From assembly GCA_945859605.1 (NCBI GenBank), contig OX243814.1:35210452-35274451 (forward strand): a DNA stretch of 64,000 bases, written 5' to 3'. Source of the stretch: Lumbricus rubellus. Its lineage: Eukaryota; Annelida; Clitellata; Crassiclitellata; Lumbricidae. Shown here piece after piece: positions 1 through 9,647 of this stretch. The notes under the pieces were generated by a model. That model did not search any database. It saw nothing but the letters and a program-made list of their open reading frames with translations, and was not told the DNA's origin. Position 1 is the first letter of the stretch. Each line of letters opens with the position of its first letter. Position numbers and translations under genes: made by a program.

Positions 1-303
1 AACACGGTATAGCCTAGGTCTATAACTTTCACGGTCCGTTGGAATCCAGTGGGAGGGTTGGCCGTGGGACAATAGGGATAATTGTTGAGAGATTTCGTCA
101 TATTATCACAGATATCAGTTGCAGTCGATAATGCACTTACGCTGCCGTTGCCTTCAGCCTTTTCAGTATTTTCAGCCTTCTCCTTCTTTTCGATAGAAGT
201 CTGTCTGTGACTAGAGCAGAAAGAATGCAGTGTGTGTGTGTCAATAAGTGGGATATTGTGTTTTGATGGTTGGTGTTGTTTTGTTGGCGATATTATATGA
301 TAG

Positions 304-402
304 GGTGGATCTCAGTCAGAAGCAAGAAGAGATTCAAAGCAGATTGAGTAAAGCCGAAATCAAAGTCCAGCAACTTAGACACGACGAAGCCAGGAAGAAA
401 AG
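304..402 (+). CDS. Coiled-coil protein, exon A
   Basis: Acceptor TAG at 301-303 and donor AG|GTCTGT at 402/403. The exon opens with the last base of an Arg codon and closes two bases into another Arg codon. It encodes [20 protein letters not shown] and a Lys/Arg-rich end. The open frame runs upstream past the acceptor, but the residues before 304 are hydrophobic and unlike the rest, so I place them in the intron. Confidence 0.65.
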
Positions 403-1156
403 GTCTGTCCCTTCAGAACTTTGTCTGCCTAATTTACTTGTCTGCCTCACACCGTTGTCTGCATAATACTATCGTTTATCCCATACTGTTGTCTGCATAA
501 TTATAGCCTACCATTAATTGTCTGTCTCTTATACCATTGTTTGTTTCATTCCATTGTCTGTCTCGTGCTTTATAATATCTTCCTCATGCCATGTTTCATT
601 TCCTGGTCTATCTAACTCCACTGAATGTCATAGCCCTCCACCGAATTGCTATAGATCCTGCAAATTTCTTTTAAGAATATTTCAATATTCAGTATTAATA
701 TATATTATTCAGTATAATATATATTAGATTAGATCTTAATTAAACCGAAATTTCAGACATTTCTTTGGTCAACGCATTCCTGTAAAAGCCTATCATAATC
801 ATAATCATAATCGTCGTCGTCGTCGTCGTCAAGTCCACCGACTTCATCATAGTTATCTTCATCAGAGTCGTCATTATCATCTTTGATTAGTTTTGGCTAT
901 GGATTAATGTGAAATCGTATTCTCTTGTGTTGGATAAAAAAATTATAATTTCAAATGCCTTCCATGATTAATAATTAATAATAATATTATTATAAGCTGA
1001 TCAATAATTAATTTGTGTCAATAGAGAGGATCTGGAACGCAAGATCGAACAATCTCGTCTCAGACAAGAACAAATCGAAACGGAACAGAAACAATGGCAG
1101 GAGGAACTGCTCAAGTATCAGAAATGGGTCAGAACCTCATCATCATCATCATCGTT

Positions 1157-1235
<79 letters not shown>

Positions 1236-4200
1236 TCATCATCATCATCATAAGCACCACCACTACCACCACCACCACCACCACCACCACCACCACCACC
1301 ACCACCACCACCACCACCACCACCACCACCACCACCACCACCACCACCACCACCTGGCTTCCAATCGTTCCATCAATGCAGATATTTACGGCCTAAAATA
1401 ATTTGGTCTGTAATTAAATTAGCTGAAGAAATGGCAATTTGATTTTTGTGACCAACAGAAAGACTATCAGGCGGATGGTCTTGCCAAAGAGACCGTGACC
1501 AAGAAAAAAGAGGCGGCCTGCGTCGAACGAATACAGCGAGAAAAACTTCAACGAGAGAACATGAAAAGGTCAGAACTTCCGTTGCTCTAAGTCAGAAGTC
1601 AGTTGTCTTGAATTAACCACAAATGCATAATTATGTATAACCTACAAGGCATAAGTTTTTAGAATGCTTAGGGCCTTAGGCTATATAGGCTCTTATCATA
1701 GACCATATATTACTGGCCTAGTTAGCTACACCGGTAAGCAAGAGCGGCATTCGTCTGTTGGTTGCAACGGACTGCGGTTCAAGCCCCGGGCTGGGAGTTG
1801 ACATTTAGAGATTTAGATATCTTGGGCTAGCACGTGTGGGACGCAGGGACGCAAGCTTCTGCGAAGCGACCTTGGGCAAGTTGCTTACCTCACTCATCTC
1901 ATTCCCAGGGGCGTAATGCCAATGAACCTGCCTTCGGGCAGAGAACCATCATCGTCATCATCATAGACCATACTAGGCTACTATTGCTATTACTGATGAT
2001 TCTGTCCATGCTTGTGCTACTACTGCTGAAATAACAACAGCAGCAACAACATCAACAGTAGACACATCCATCATCAGCACAACTCCATTATAGTCACAGC
2101 CAATAATATTGTGACAGTACAAGGGCCTCCTGTAACAGCGTCCCAGTAGCCCACAATACACAATAATATAAACAGGGCTTAAAGTGTGGCACGACGATCA
2201 TGGACGGCGTCCTGGCACCAGTGATTTAGTTGTCGGGGGGGTTGGGGGGGTTGGACCCCCTCAGTTCGTTGTCTGACCCCCTCAGTTAAGTGACTAAAAA
2301 TGTGTTGAGGGGGTCAGCTTCTGACCCCCCCAGTTCCTTGGCCCCTTCGTCCATATTCGTATGATTCTTGATTCGTGTCTCAAATTAATTGGCTGCAATA
2401 CTTGTCGATACAATGCGCGACTGAGAGTAGGGAACCAGACACCAGCCTATAATTTATGACGCGGGTAGGGAGCCATTCTCAAATAAATATTAGTAATGTT
2501 CATGTTCTTCAACGTATTTCCTTTTCCTGTTTGTCAGCTACTGATTGCATGTTAAATCATCCAGTGTCTCTTGAAAGTAAAAGTAAAGTAAAGTCCTATC
2601 CCGTTCCATGAGGAACATAGGGAGGCGCTCATCTCCTTTTCCATGGCCCTGAACCAGCAATGGACGAATCCCAAGGTCCTGGACACGGGGCCAGTGTATC
2701 GCAGGACTTGCTGTTTACTTCCCAGCTTACGCCGGTACCAAATTACACTGCTTGGTGACAGAGGCACGTGTGCGTAAACAACTTGCCCAAGGTCGTTACC
2801 CGGAGTCGAACCCGCAACCGCCCGCTCTGTGAGCGGACGCGTTACCGGTCCGCCACCAGGTCGCACTTGAAAAGTTGCAGAGAAATGAGTTTGTTTGCGT
2901 TTGGATTCGCGAAAAGCAAGCGAAAGATCGTCGGTGATGGTGGCGACGAAGAAGAAAAAAACTTTAATAAAAAGTCTCGATGTGCCGATATGTCCAGCGA
3001 GGCAGTCCAGGCCAACCACGGCGTCCATGCAGTTACGGACGACCGGCCATGACTGCCTAAAAATGGCTCCATTTGAGGTCAACACAGCCAAAAATGCGCT
3101 GGTCGCTGGGGCTCCGCCCCAGACCCCGCTGGGGCAGCTTACGATAAAGACAAAACGAAACCTTTCTCTTTTACAGTAAATTTTTTTACAAATCACCGTT
3201 TTTAAGTTCTGTAACGGCAGGGAATTGACATGTATTTGTGTACTTTGGTAATCTGTACAAAATTACTGACCCCCCCAGTTAATTTTGGACAACTAAAACA
3301 CTGCCTGGCACTTATTTTCAAATCTCTATGCCGTCCTGCCACTTATTTGGCAATCAGACCTAAAAATGTATGGGGCGTCCTGGCACTTCTTTTGGAAAGG
3401 TAAGGGGCGTCCTAGCACTTTTTTTTACACTTTTAGCACTGAATGTAAATTATACAATATAATTATATTATATTCAGCGAATGAGTTACGATGGCTGACT
3501 GTTAAAGTTTGTTTGTCTGTTATGTTAGGCTTTTGAATCAGGAGGAGCAATGTAAGTTTGTTTGTCTGTTGTGTTAGGCTTTTGAATCAGGAGGAGCAAT
3601 GGTTGAACGATGTTGAAGCAACGATTGCAATGAAAGACGCAAGAATAAGAACAGTGCAGAAGGAAAAGGAAGAACAAATACAACGGGTGAGGATAATTAT
3701 TGGATATACGGATGGATGGATGGATGGGTGAATGGATGTATGAATGGAGGAGCGGATGGATGGATGAATGGATGGGTGAATGAATGGATGAATGATGGGT
3801 GAATGGACAGGTGCATGGGGGGAAGGATGGATTAATGGGTGGATGGATGGATATATTATATACAGACGGATGGATGAGGTCAGGGTCAATTTGATCTATG
3901 GTGAGAATTGCTGCGGGTTTAGGGGTTCAACCCCTAGTGTTTCTTAATACACCATAGTATAGTCTTCATTACACACCCCAACTAGATATAAACCAACGTC
4001 TTAATCCCAGTTATTTTTCTACAACAAATCTCCTACTCATGGCTTAAAATGTGGCTGGACGATCATGGACGGCGTCCATGCACTCATTTTAAAATATGAA
4101 CGCCGTCCTGACACTTGTTGGCCAGCACAGCCTGAAAACGTAAGGGCATCCAGGCACTTCTATTGGAAAATTAAGGGGCGTCCAGGCACTTATTTTTCCA

Positions 4201-4657
4201 CACTTTAAGCATTGCTCTTACTGTGTGCGTACTTCGGGATTAACGGCACTTTTTCATTTCGAAGATGATTAGTTACGGAGGGGAGTACAACCTCTCACTC
4301 CACGTTTATATTGCGACCGAGCCACCCGCAGTAAAGATCCGAGAATAAACCGACCGACCGGGAATCGAACCCGGGCCGCCGTTCCTACTGATCTGATCTA
4401 CAATAATTTATCGTCGTGCACTTAATATGTTGTAGTCGCGTGCCATGGCGTCAGTGTCGCAGCGAATGAGAGAGGAACTAAAGCTGCACTACTCGATGAA
4501 CGACCTAGACCAAGTGACTCGCCAGGTGGTGCTAGAGAACCGGTTGGTGTCGAAAGGTCCACAGAACGGAGGAGGAGGAGGAGGAGCCAGTCGCATGATG
4601 TCACCTCCTTCGCACAACGCGTCATCGCTCACTCTCGGCTGCGTTGACGAAGTTTAA
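304..4657 (+). CDS. Coiled-coil protein, C-terminal part (5 exons visible, 5' end outside window)
   Basis: Five exons at 304-402, 1025-1127, 1459-1568, 3578-3686 and 4436-4657 join in frame with GT-AG borders; intron phases after exons 1-4 are 2, 0, 2 and 0. Together they encode about 214 residues and end in TAA at 4655-4657. The first four exons are almost pure charged heptad-like sequence rich in K, E, Q and R (for example [19 protein letters not shown]), so a long coiled coil is the only structural call. The last exon begins helical, then becomes a Gly-run and Ser/Pro tail. I do not recognise the family. A ciliary or cytoskeletal coiled-coil protein is a reasonable guess from composition only. 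Earlier exons must lie left of base 1. The introns carry a (CAT/CGT/CAC)n array, two SINEs, a TIR element and a GGAT array. Confidence 0.7.
791..880. repeat. CAT/CGT-rich simple repeat
   Basis: Imperfect ATCATA/CGTCGT microsatellite in the intron between exons A and B. Confidence 0.7.
1025..1127 (+). CDS. Coiled-coil protein, exon B
   Basis: Acceptor ATAG at 1021-1024 and donor TGG|GTCAGA. The exon completes the Arg codon and adds 34 residues ([20 protein letters not shown] and onward), ending LLKYQKW in phase 0. The trinucleotide array starts only a few bases after the donor. Confidence 0.65.
1129..1353. repeat. Trinucleotide array that switches unit
   Basis: About 220 bp of nearly pure trinucleotides in blocks: CAT (about 1137-1193), CGT/CGTCGT (about 1194-1228), CAT again (about 1229-1250), then CAC/ACC (about 1256-1352). 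It sits in the intron directly after the exon B donor. Poly-His, poly-Ile or poly-Thr reading frames over it are artefacts of the repeat. Confidence 0.95.
1459..1568 (+). CDS. Coiled-coil protein, exon C
   Basis: Acceptor CAACAG at 1453-1458 and donor AAAAG|GTCAGA. It encodes [20 protein letters not shown] followed by [16 protein letters not shown] and two bases of Arg. Predicted helical and highly charged. Confidence 0.65.
1717..1972 (+). mobile_element. SINE family B, copy 1 (tRNA-derived)
   Basis: Homologous to 45358-45630. Starts CCTAGTTAGCTACACCGG and carries a tRNA-like B box, GGTTCAAGCCCCGGG, near 1775-1795. It shares a body with CAACCTTGGGCAAG-like motifs and ends in CAGAGAACCATCATC followed by a CAT-rich tail. 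Copy 1 lacks a stretch present in copy 2 and is a diverged relic. Confidence 0.8.
2178..3443. mobile_element. TIR DNA element with a nested inner element and SINE
   Basis: Left end GCTTAAAGTGTGGCACGACG. The right side ends ...TTTTTTTTACACTTTTAGC. Both sides carry repeated GGCGTCCTGGCAC motifs in inverted arrangement. A second inverted pair lies inside: TTTAGTTGTC at about 2227 against GACAACTAAA at about 3288, each next to CTGACCCCC-type G/C runs. A short relative of the outer element is at 4042-4200. No transposase is readable. Confidence 0.6.
2575..2862 (-). mobile_element. SINE family C, tRNA-derived
   Basis: On the minus strand it begins with a tRNA-like head (GGTGGCGGACCGGTAACGCG) and contains a good B box, GGGTTCGACTCCGGG. 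It runs through a body with CTTGGGCAAGTTG and CCATGGAAAAGGAG and ends in a (CTTTA/CTTT)n tail near 2575. It is nested in the 2178-3443 element. Confidence 0.75.
3503..3599 (+). repeat. 49-bp tandem duplication of an exon acceptor
   Basis: Two near-identical copies (3503-3550 and 3552-3599) each contain the polypyrimidine/acceptor segment and the first 20-odd bases of exon D. The period is 49 bp (GCTTTTG at 3529 and 3578). The upstream copy is followed by a consensus donor GTAAGT at 3552, which could define a 23-nt microexon. Confidence 0.9.
3578..3686 (+). CDS. Coiled-coil protein, exon D
   Basis: Uses the downstream copy of the duplicated acceptor (TTAG at 3574-3577) and donor CGG|GTGAGG. 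It encodes [20 protein letters not shown] and ends KEKEEQIQR in phase 0. Confidence 0.65.
3705..3870. repeat. (GGAT)n/(GAAT)n array
   Basis: Imperfect tetranucleotide array of GGATGGATGGGTGAATGG type in the last intron of the coiled-coil gene. Confidence 0.9.
4042..4200. mobile_element. Short TIR MITE related to 2178-3443
   Basis: Ends GCTTAAAATGTGG and CCACACTTTAAGC are inverted repeats. The inside has two direct GGCGTCC..GGCACTT motifs shared with the larger element upstream. About 160 bp with no coding capacity. Confidence 0.7.
4290..4395 (-). mobile_element. tRNA-like SINE fragment (family D)
   Basis: Minus strand contains GGCCCGGGTTCGATTCCCGG, a textbook B box with T-stem, but no complete cloverleaf can be drawn. 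The adjoining sequence is unlike SINE families A-C in this window. Confidence 0.5.
4436..4657 (+). CDS. Coiled-coil protein, last coding exon
   Basis: Acceptor TTGTAG at 4430-4435, phase 0. It encodes [20 protein letters not shown] and onward, then a Gly6 run and a Ser/Met/Pro-rich tail, and stops at TAA 4655-4657. Met4445 could act as an internal start, but the in-frame continuation back to the acceptor favours an exon. Confidence 0.65.
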   Translation, partial: SRAMASVSQRMREELKLHYSMNDLDQVTRQVVLENRLVSKGPQNGGGGGGASRMMSPPSHNASSLTLGCVDEV

Positions 4658-6026
4658 AGGCGGCCATCTTCCGCAACCCCCCGCCCCCACTACAACACAA
4701 CGAGGGAATCCAACGGGACTGTGATAGACTGGGTTCTAGGGCGACAATGCGATGATTTTAAGGGGTTTTGGTTTTCATATTTTGGATGGACATAGTTCAA
4801 AAGAGAACGAGGGAAGAATAGAGCAGTGCAAAAATATAAGTGAGTGGTGATGGCGTAATTGCAAGTTCGAGAAATTACCGTATCAGCCATGTTTGATGGA
4901 CTCACATCCTTTCTAACATTTCCATAATTATTGTCGGATTCATGCGAGAAACTCAGGCACACTATTATTATTATTTATGTTCAGTTGACGACATCTTTTT
5001 TATAGTAATGACCAAAGTGTGCTAAAAATAGGGTGCGATTTGTAGTTGTAGCGCGGAAAGACTTTGTGCGGCTTGACCTAGGCCTAGATTGAGCCAGAAC
5101 CCGTAGTACCTCTTCTACTATCATCGATGGGACACATCGTATGAACCAATGGAAAAGGCAGACCTATATAATTATGAGGAGAAGCGAGTTAAAGCGAAAT
5201 GAATGGAAGGATGAGACAATACTAGTGAACCAGTTGGGGTAGGAAGAAACTTTCCTCCAAGCTTCTTATAAATCGCATCATAGACTTAGTAAAGAATCCT
5301 CGGCACAGCGACTCAATTCGACCCTACCATTGATGGCCAGACATATTTCTTAAATGTCTTGCAGAAAATGCGATAAATAAATAAATAAAATAAATAAATA
5401 AATAACCTAAGTCAAAAATCATATGAATATTTCAGTAGCTGTTAAGTTGACCTGGTACAGAAACGAACATGTGGGCAGTTTGGCTATGCATAGCCATAGC
5501 GGATTTGATTTGATATGATATAGCGCCGTGTGTTTGAAGTGGTCTCTCTGACTCGACTTTTGTGATGCTGAGAGATTTCTGAAGGTTTACCTTACATTTA
5601 CATAGGCCTACACAGGCGTCGCATAGCCTCACAATAGAATAATTGTTACATGAAGGTATCGTATAGGCCTACATGTACATGTATAATTATATTAGTAGAT
5701 CTACACTTCTCGTATAAATCGTAGGTCACTCTGTCAGGCATAATTTCTAGCCCGTGCTTGTTCAGCTGTGTTTAACGACATGTTGTAAAAAAAAAATCAA
5801 CGACGACCTCCTCTTTTACTTTTCCTTTAGACTGGCATCTCCAGAGTAGGCCTACGTACTGTGGTGGAGTGTATAACACATTATAGTATACATGCATTGG
5901 CTCAGGCAGACCATTGAGACCAAGTCCTGTGTAGGCGCTTGTTTCATTAACACTGCGTTAATGTTGTTTAATTTGTCATTATGTGTTACTAATAATATTG
6001 TTTACCGCCATTATTTTTTTTACTAC

Positions 6027-6178
6027 TACTACCATGCACTGCTACTACTACCACCACCACCCTCACCATCACCACCACCATCACCGCCACAACCACCATC
6101 ACCGCCGCCGCCACCACAACCACCGCCATCACTACTACTATTACTACTACCGCTACTGTTATTATTATTATTATTATT
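6027..6178. repeat. Trinucleotide-rich microsatellite
   Basis: Mixed TAC, CAC, CCG and TTA triplets in blocks. Confidence 0.85.
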
Positions 6179-6737
6179 AGCCTAGCTACTATGGTCTATT
6201 TAGTCAACTTTTATTACTATGATTAGTCTATACTGTTGTTGCAATTTGACATTTTTCTGATTGTACAAAACTCAATTGTTGACCTTGTTTCGAACATTCA
6301 CTTTGGAGAGACCTTGAATTGTAGAATCCTTTTAGGTTATAGAGCAGATAATATTATAGAGCATAGTCTATTACATATAGGCTTGCCTATATATTTTGTC
6401 ATCCCTTTATTTTCTTCATTATTCGTCTGTGTAATGCGCACATTATGTGTTTACTTGTACATAGTTTCTATCGAGGATGTGTTTGAGATAGGCTTACATG
6501 GAAAGTGACAACGGTATGGAAGTCCTCACGACGCGCTGTGTAAATGTTCGATTGCTATTAAAATTTGCATTTTCACCTTACAATAACTGATTCTTTTTAT
6601 CGAAGCTGTATGATGCGCATTAACTTTAAGGGTATTTAGATTAGAGAGTCATTTAGACTAGTTTATAACTTTATACTAAGCTACTAAACAAAAATTACTG
6701 CCTCTCAGTTTATGGGCCTAGTGAAAGGAACTGCTTT

Positions 6738-6933
6738 TCTTCCTCTTCTTCCTCCTCCTTCTCTCCCTCTTCCTCTTCCTTTCCCCTACTCCTCCTACTC
6801 CTTCTGCTATTCCTCTCCTTCTTCCTCTCCTCCTCCTCCTCCTACTTCTCCTCTTGTTCCTCTCCATCTTCCTCTCCTCCTACCCCTCCTACCCCTCCAA
6901 CTCCTCCTCTTCTTCCTCTTCCCTTCCCATTCC
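6738..6933. repeat. Polypyrimidine (CCTCTT)n tract
   Basis: Nearly 200 bp with almost no purines on the plus strand. Mirror-symmetric tracts of this kind can form H-DNA. Confidence 0.85.
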
Positions 6934-7726
6934 TGATAGTGTCCAGGCCAATTCTTCGCTGGTCTTCCTCTCTCTCCTCTACCTCCAGAATTCCAGAATA
7001 GGCCTATCACTTGTTTGACTTTTTATCCTCCCACATAACATAGAAATAAACAATTAACGCCTCTCATGCACCATCCACTTTAATCTCCTTTTTCTGATCA
7101 CGATGTTTTCCATGATTATCTTCTTGTCCCGTATACGCTTTCTGATTGCCTTGTTTGCAATCTTGTCGCGCCATGATAGTGATGATACAATTGACAAAAT
7201 TAATGTCAAAATCTTCTCAGCCACTCATGATGTGCAGCTTCCAATCTTCTCTGGTAAAACATCAATATCATTGGCCATGTCTCTGGGCATACAACGGCAC
7301 GTGCTCAAAACTATGATAGCTGTTATCTTCATGCTGAATCCATTTTTCTCCAGATCCTATAGTAAGCTTCCCAAGCACAGCATTTGCTTGTCCAATGCGT
7401 AGTCTATAGGCCTATCTTTATTTCTCTGTACAGCGCATGCATTTGATTTAATAGATGACTTGGAATTTATGGATCCGTTTAAATACATAACGATTGTCCT
7501 ATAAAGTATAGGCCTGAATCCATTTAGCCTACGGTCAAGATGCTTTTTCGACCAACTTAGGCCAGTACCAAAATTCAAAACAGGAACAAAAAGTTCGATT
7601 CTTAACAAGTGTATTTTAAACACTCAACAGCATTTAGACCCTATAGTATATAGTATTCTAGTAACCAAAATTTGCTATTCAACTATGTCTATTTTAAAAT
7701 CCAGAGGTATCAATTGGTTGATTAAA

Positions 7727-7995
7727 TTAATATCGGGCACCATGTCCATATCCTGCACCGTGACCGTGTCCGTATCCGGCACCGTGGTGACCATATCCAT
7801 GTGGAATTCCAGCTCCGTAGTCGACGAGGTTGACATCACAGAAGTCGCGGTAGTAGTAGTGGTTTCCGTGGTGGTAGTTGTCGTATCCAGAGTTACGTGA
7901 ACCTGGTGCACATGGCTGTTCGTATGCGTTTCCGTTTGAACAGATGACGAACGAGTAATCGGTCTTGTAGTAGAAACCGTCGTTGCCGCATTTAC
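7727..7995 (-). CDS. Chitin-binding-like protein, exon 2
   Basis: Acceptor CTTTAG at 8001-7996. It encodes the Cys-containing domain and the GYGHG tail; the stop codon ends at 7727. Confidence 0.8.
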
Positions 7996-8820
7996 CTAAA
8001 GTAATGTAAGACAACATAATCGTAATCGTAATCTCCAAACTTCTAAAGCGCTAGCCTACTCGAAAGCCAAGCGTGGGGCACCAGCTTATTCACGAGCGCT
8101 GCGTCATTGTGACTGGAACTTTTAAATTTTCACCAGTGTTAGACAAATATATTCGAGGATGAAAATGATGTTTGAATTGTAAAAATCGATGAACATTTAC
8201 TAATTATTTTCATATTTACAAAGTGGGTCCATTTTTCCGGACAAAGTGTACGGGTAGTCTAGATGCGGCAAATGTTTCCTCCGTGCAGGTGAATTTCTAT
8301 CTCTTTGTATACAGCCTACAGGGCGGGCGTAATTTGAGCCGTGAAAAACAGAAGAGTCAAAACTCACGTCAGGAAGGGATCGAAGGTCGGCCCGGGATGG
8401 AGTCTCATGGAGAAGGATAGGGATTAAACCCGGTTGTTTAGGGGAGATAGAAGGCCCTGAACTTTAATAGTTTAGTTGTTTAGTTACAGTTTAACGATGC
8501 TGTGTACTGTGTAGGCCTATGGTGTGTAGGCCTAATAGGCCTAATTACAGAGATCGTTAACGTGGCCCTCCTTTGAAAAAGGCGTGCTTTAATACACTGT
8601 CAAGTAGGCCTACAACGCTACTAAGGGTCCGTGAACCTTTGTGTTTCCAATCAAATCAACGAATTTAATTGCTCTTTTGTCTTTTAATAAGAACTTTAAG
8701 AAGGAGACACTTACCGGCGTAGCGACCGTAGAAGGCATATCGACCATGGGCGTAACCGTCTGGGATTCCTCCTGCCATGACTGCCGCAAAACACAGAGCT
8801 AGGACCACGAGACAATTCAT
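7727..8820 (-). CDS. Small secreted chitin-binding-like protein, Gly/Tyr/His-rich (2 exons, complete)
   Basis: Exon 1 is 8715-8820 and exon 2 is 7727-7995, joined with GT-AG borders in phase 1, giving 124 aa. The N terminus MNCLVVLALCFAAVMAGG is a clear signal peptide. The mature part has a Cys pattern CGNDGF..Y..FVICSNG..QPCAPGSRN...FCDVNL, which resembles a chitin-binding type 2 (peritrophin/CBM14) domain. The C terminus is a low-complexity tail of GYGHGHGAGYGHG repeats, typical of cuticle, mucus or shell-matrix-like proteins. It is probably extracellular. A TATA box lies about 90 bp upstream. Only four to five of the usual six cysteines are visible, so the domain call is tentative while the gene call is strong. 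Confidence 0.8.
8021..8100. repeat. 80-bp dispersed repeat, copy 1
   Basis: Shares CGTAATC, TCCAAA, TCTA.AGCG, AAGCCAAG and ACAGCTTATTC-like blocks in the same order with 58192-58273. It sits in the intron, 25 bp from the exon 2 acceptor. Confidence 0.7.
8715..8820 (-). CDS. Chitin-binding-like protein, exon 1 (signal peptide)
   Basis: ATG at 8820-8818 and donor G|GTAAGT after 8715. It encodes the signal peptide and the start of the mature region (GIPDGYAHGRYAFYGRYA). Confidence 0.8.
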
Positions 8821-8905
8821 GATGTTCTTCTCTTGGTTGTTGAGACCCTCAGAGTTGACAACGAAGCGAGTTATTCCACGATGGTCAAGTATTGCAACAC
8901 TGGAG

Positions 8906-8913
8906 TTTATATA
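8906..8913 (-). promoter_or_regulatory. TATA box of the chitin-binding-like gene
   Basis: TATATAAA on the minus strand, about 86-93 bp upstream of the ATG. That fits a short 5' UTR. Confidence 0.6.
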
Positions 8914-9647
8914 CGATCAAGCCTTCTTAGTCTATGGCCATGACCTTAGCGCCTCTGGGTCAATGATCGACGTGTAGGCCTATTGTCCTAGACGGTATAG
9001 GCCTATTAGGCCGGTGGGTGCCATGCTATGTTGACCATTGTGCCACATGTTAGGCTGTGAATTTCGCGATGAACGCATTCCAGTACGCAGCACACGCATG
9101 CGTGAGGACACGTATAGGCCGTATACATGTGTTGCACACGTTCCCATAGTTCGCCATCAGACAATAAATGGTTCGTAACATTCCTGTACACACACATTTG
9201 ACCAGAGCGAAGGCAATTAATTAATTATGACAGCGACGACTGTGTAGGTCCTACGTGTGTTGAATTACGGTAGCCTATATACGCCGATTCAGAGCAATGA
9301 ACAACAACTTAATGGTCGAAGAATTGCCACAACTTCTGTGAATCTGTTGCAGACTGTTTTTGAACGATCGAAGCGCGAAGGTTCATAGCAGAGCGAACTG
9401 TCAAGTCCGACAGTCTAATACTTTTGCAGCCATTATCTAGTTAGTTAGGCCTATCTATTAACAGGACGCTTGATACATAGTCTTTTGGATTTTGGTTAAC
9501 GTACGCGTGTATGCTACGTACATGTATGTAGCCTACTAACTGTCTTGAGTCTTGACTGTAAGTTAAGCCGCCTACTGTCAATTTTGCTATAGGCTAAATG
9601 TAAACCTACAGCGTTCTGTCTGTTGTTTATTGAATTGAACGAGTATA
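8914..9647. other. Intergenic spacer, no gene seen
   Basis: AT-rich with several TAGGCCTA palindromes; no open frame with protein-like composition. Confidence 0.5.

Larger units (their letters stand above)
4658..7726. other. Intergenic, no gene seen
   Basis: AT-rich DNA between two genes. It contains an (AATA)n tract at about 5366-5405, a TAC/CAC/CCG trinucleotide tract at about 6027-6178, and a pyrimidine-rich (CCT/CTT)n tract at about 6738-6933. Short open frames over the tracts (Pro-, Leu- or His-rich) follow the repeats. I see no splice-linked coding exon. Confidence 0.6.

Noticed and set aside
1015..1401. Poly-His, poly-Ile/Thr and poly-Val proteins over the trinucleotide array
   Set aside because: Frames created by CAT/CAC repeats; only the first part (1025-1127) is a supported exon.
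2775..2862. tRNA gene in the minus strand
   Set aside because: The B box is good, but a complete cloverleaf cannot be drawn and the sequence continues as a SINE body.
2552..3196. 214-codon minus-strand frame
   Set aside because: Crosses a tRNA-derived SINE and DNA-element sequence; no recognisable protein.
5892..6936. Pro/Leu-rich and His/Tyr-rich frames
   Set aside because: Simple-repeat frames with no splice-linked neighbours.
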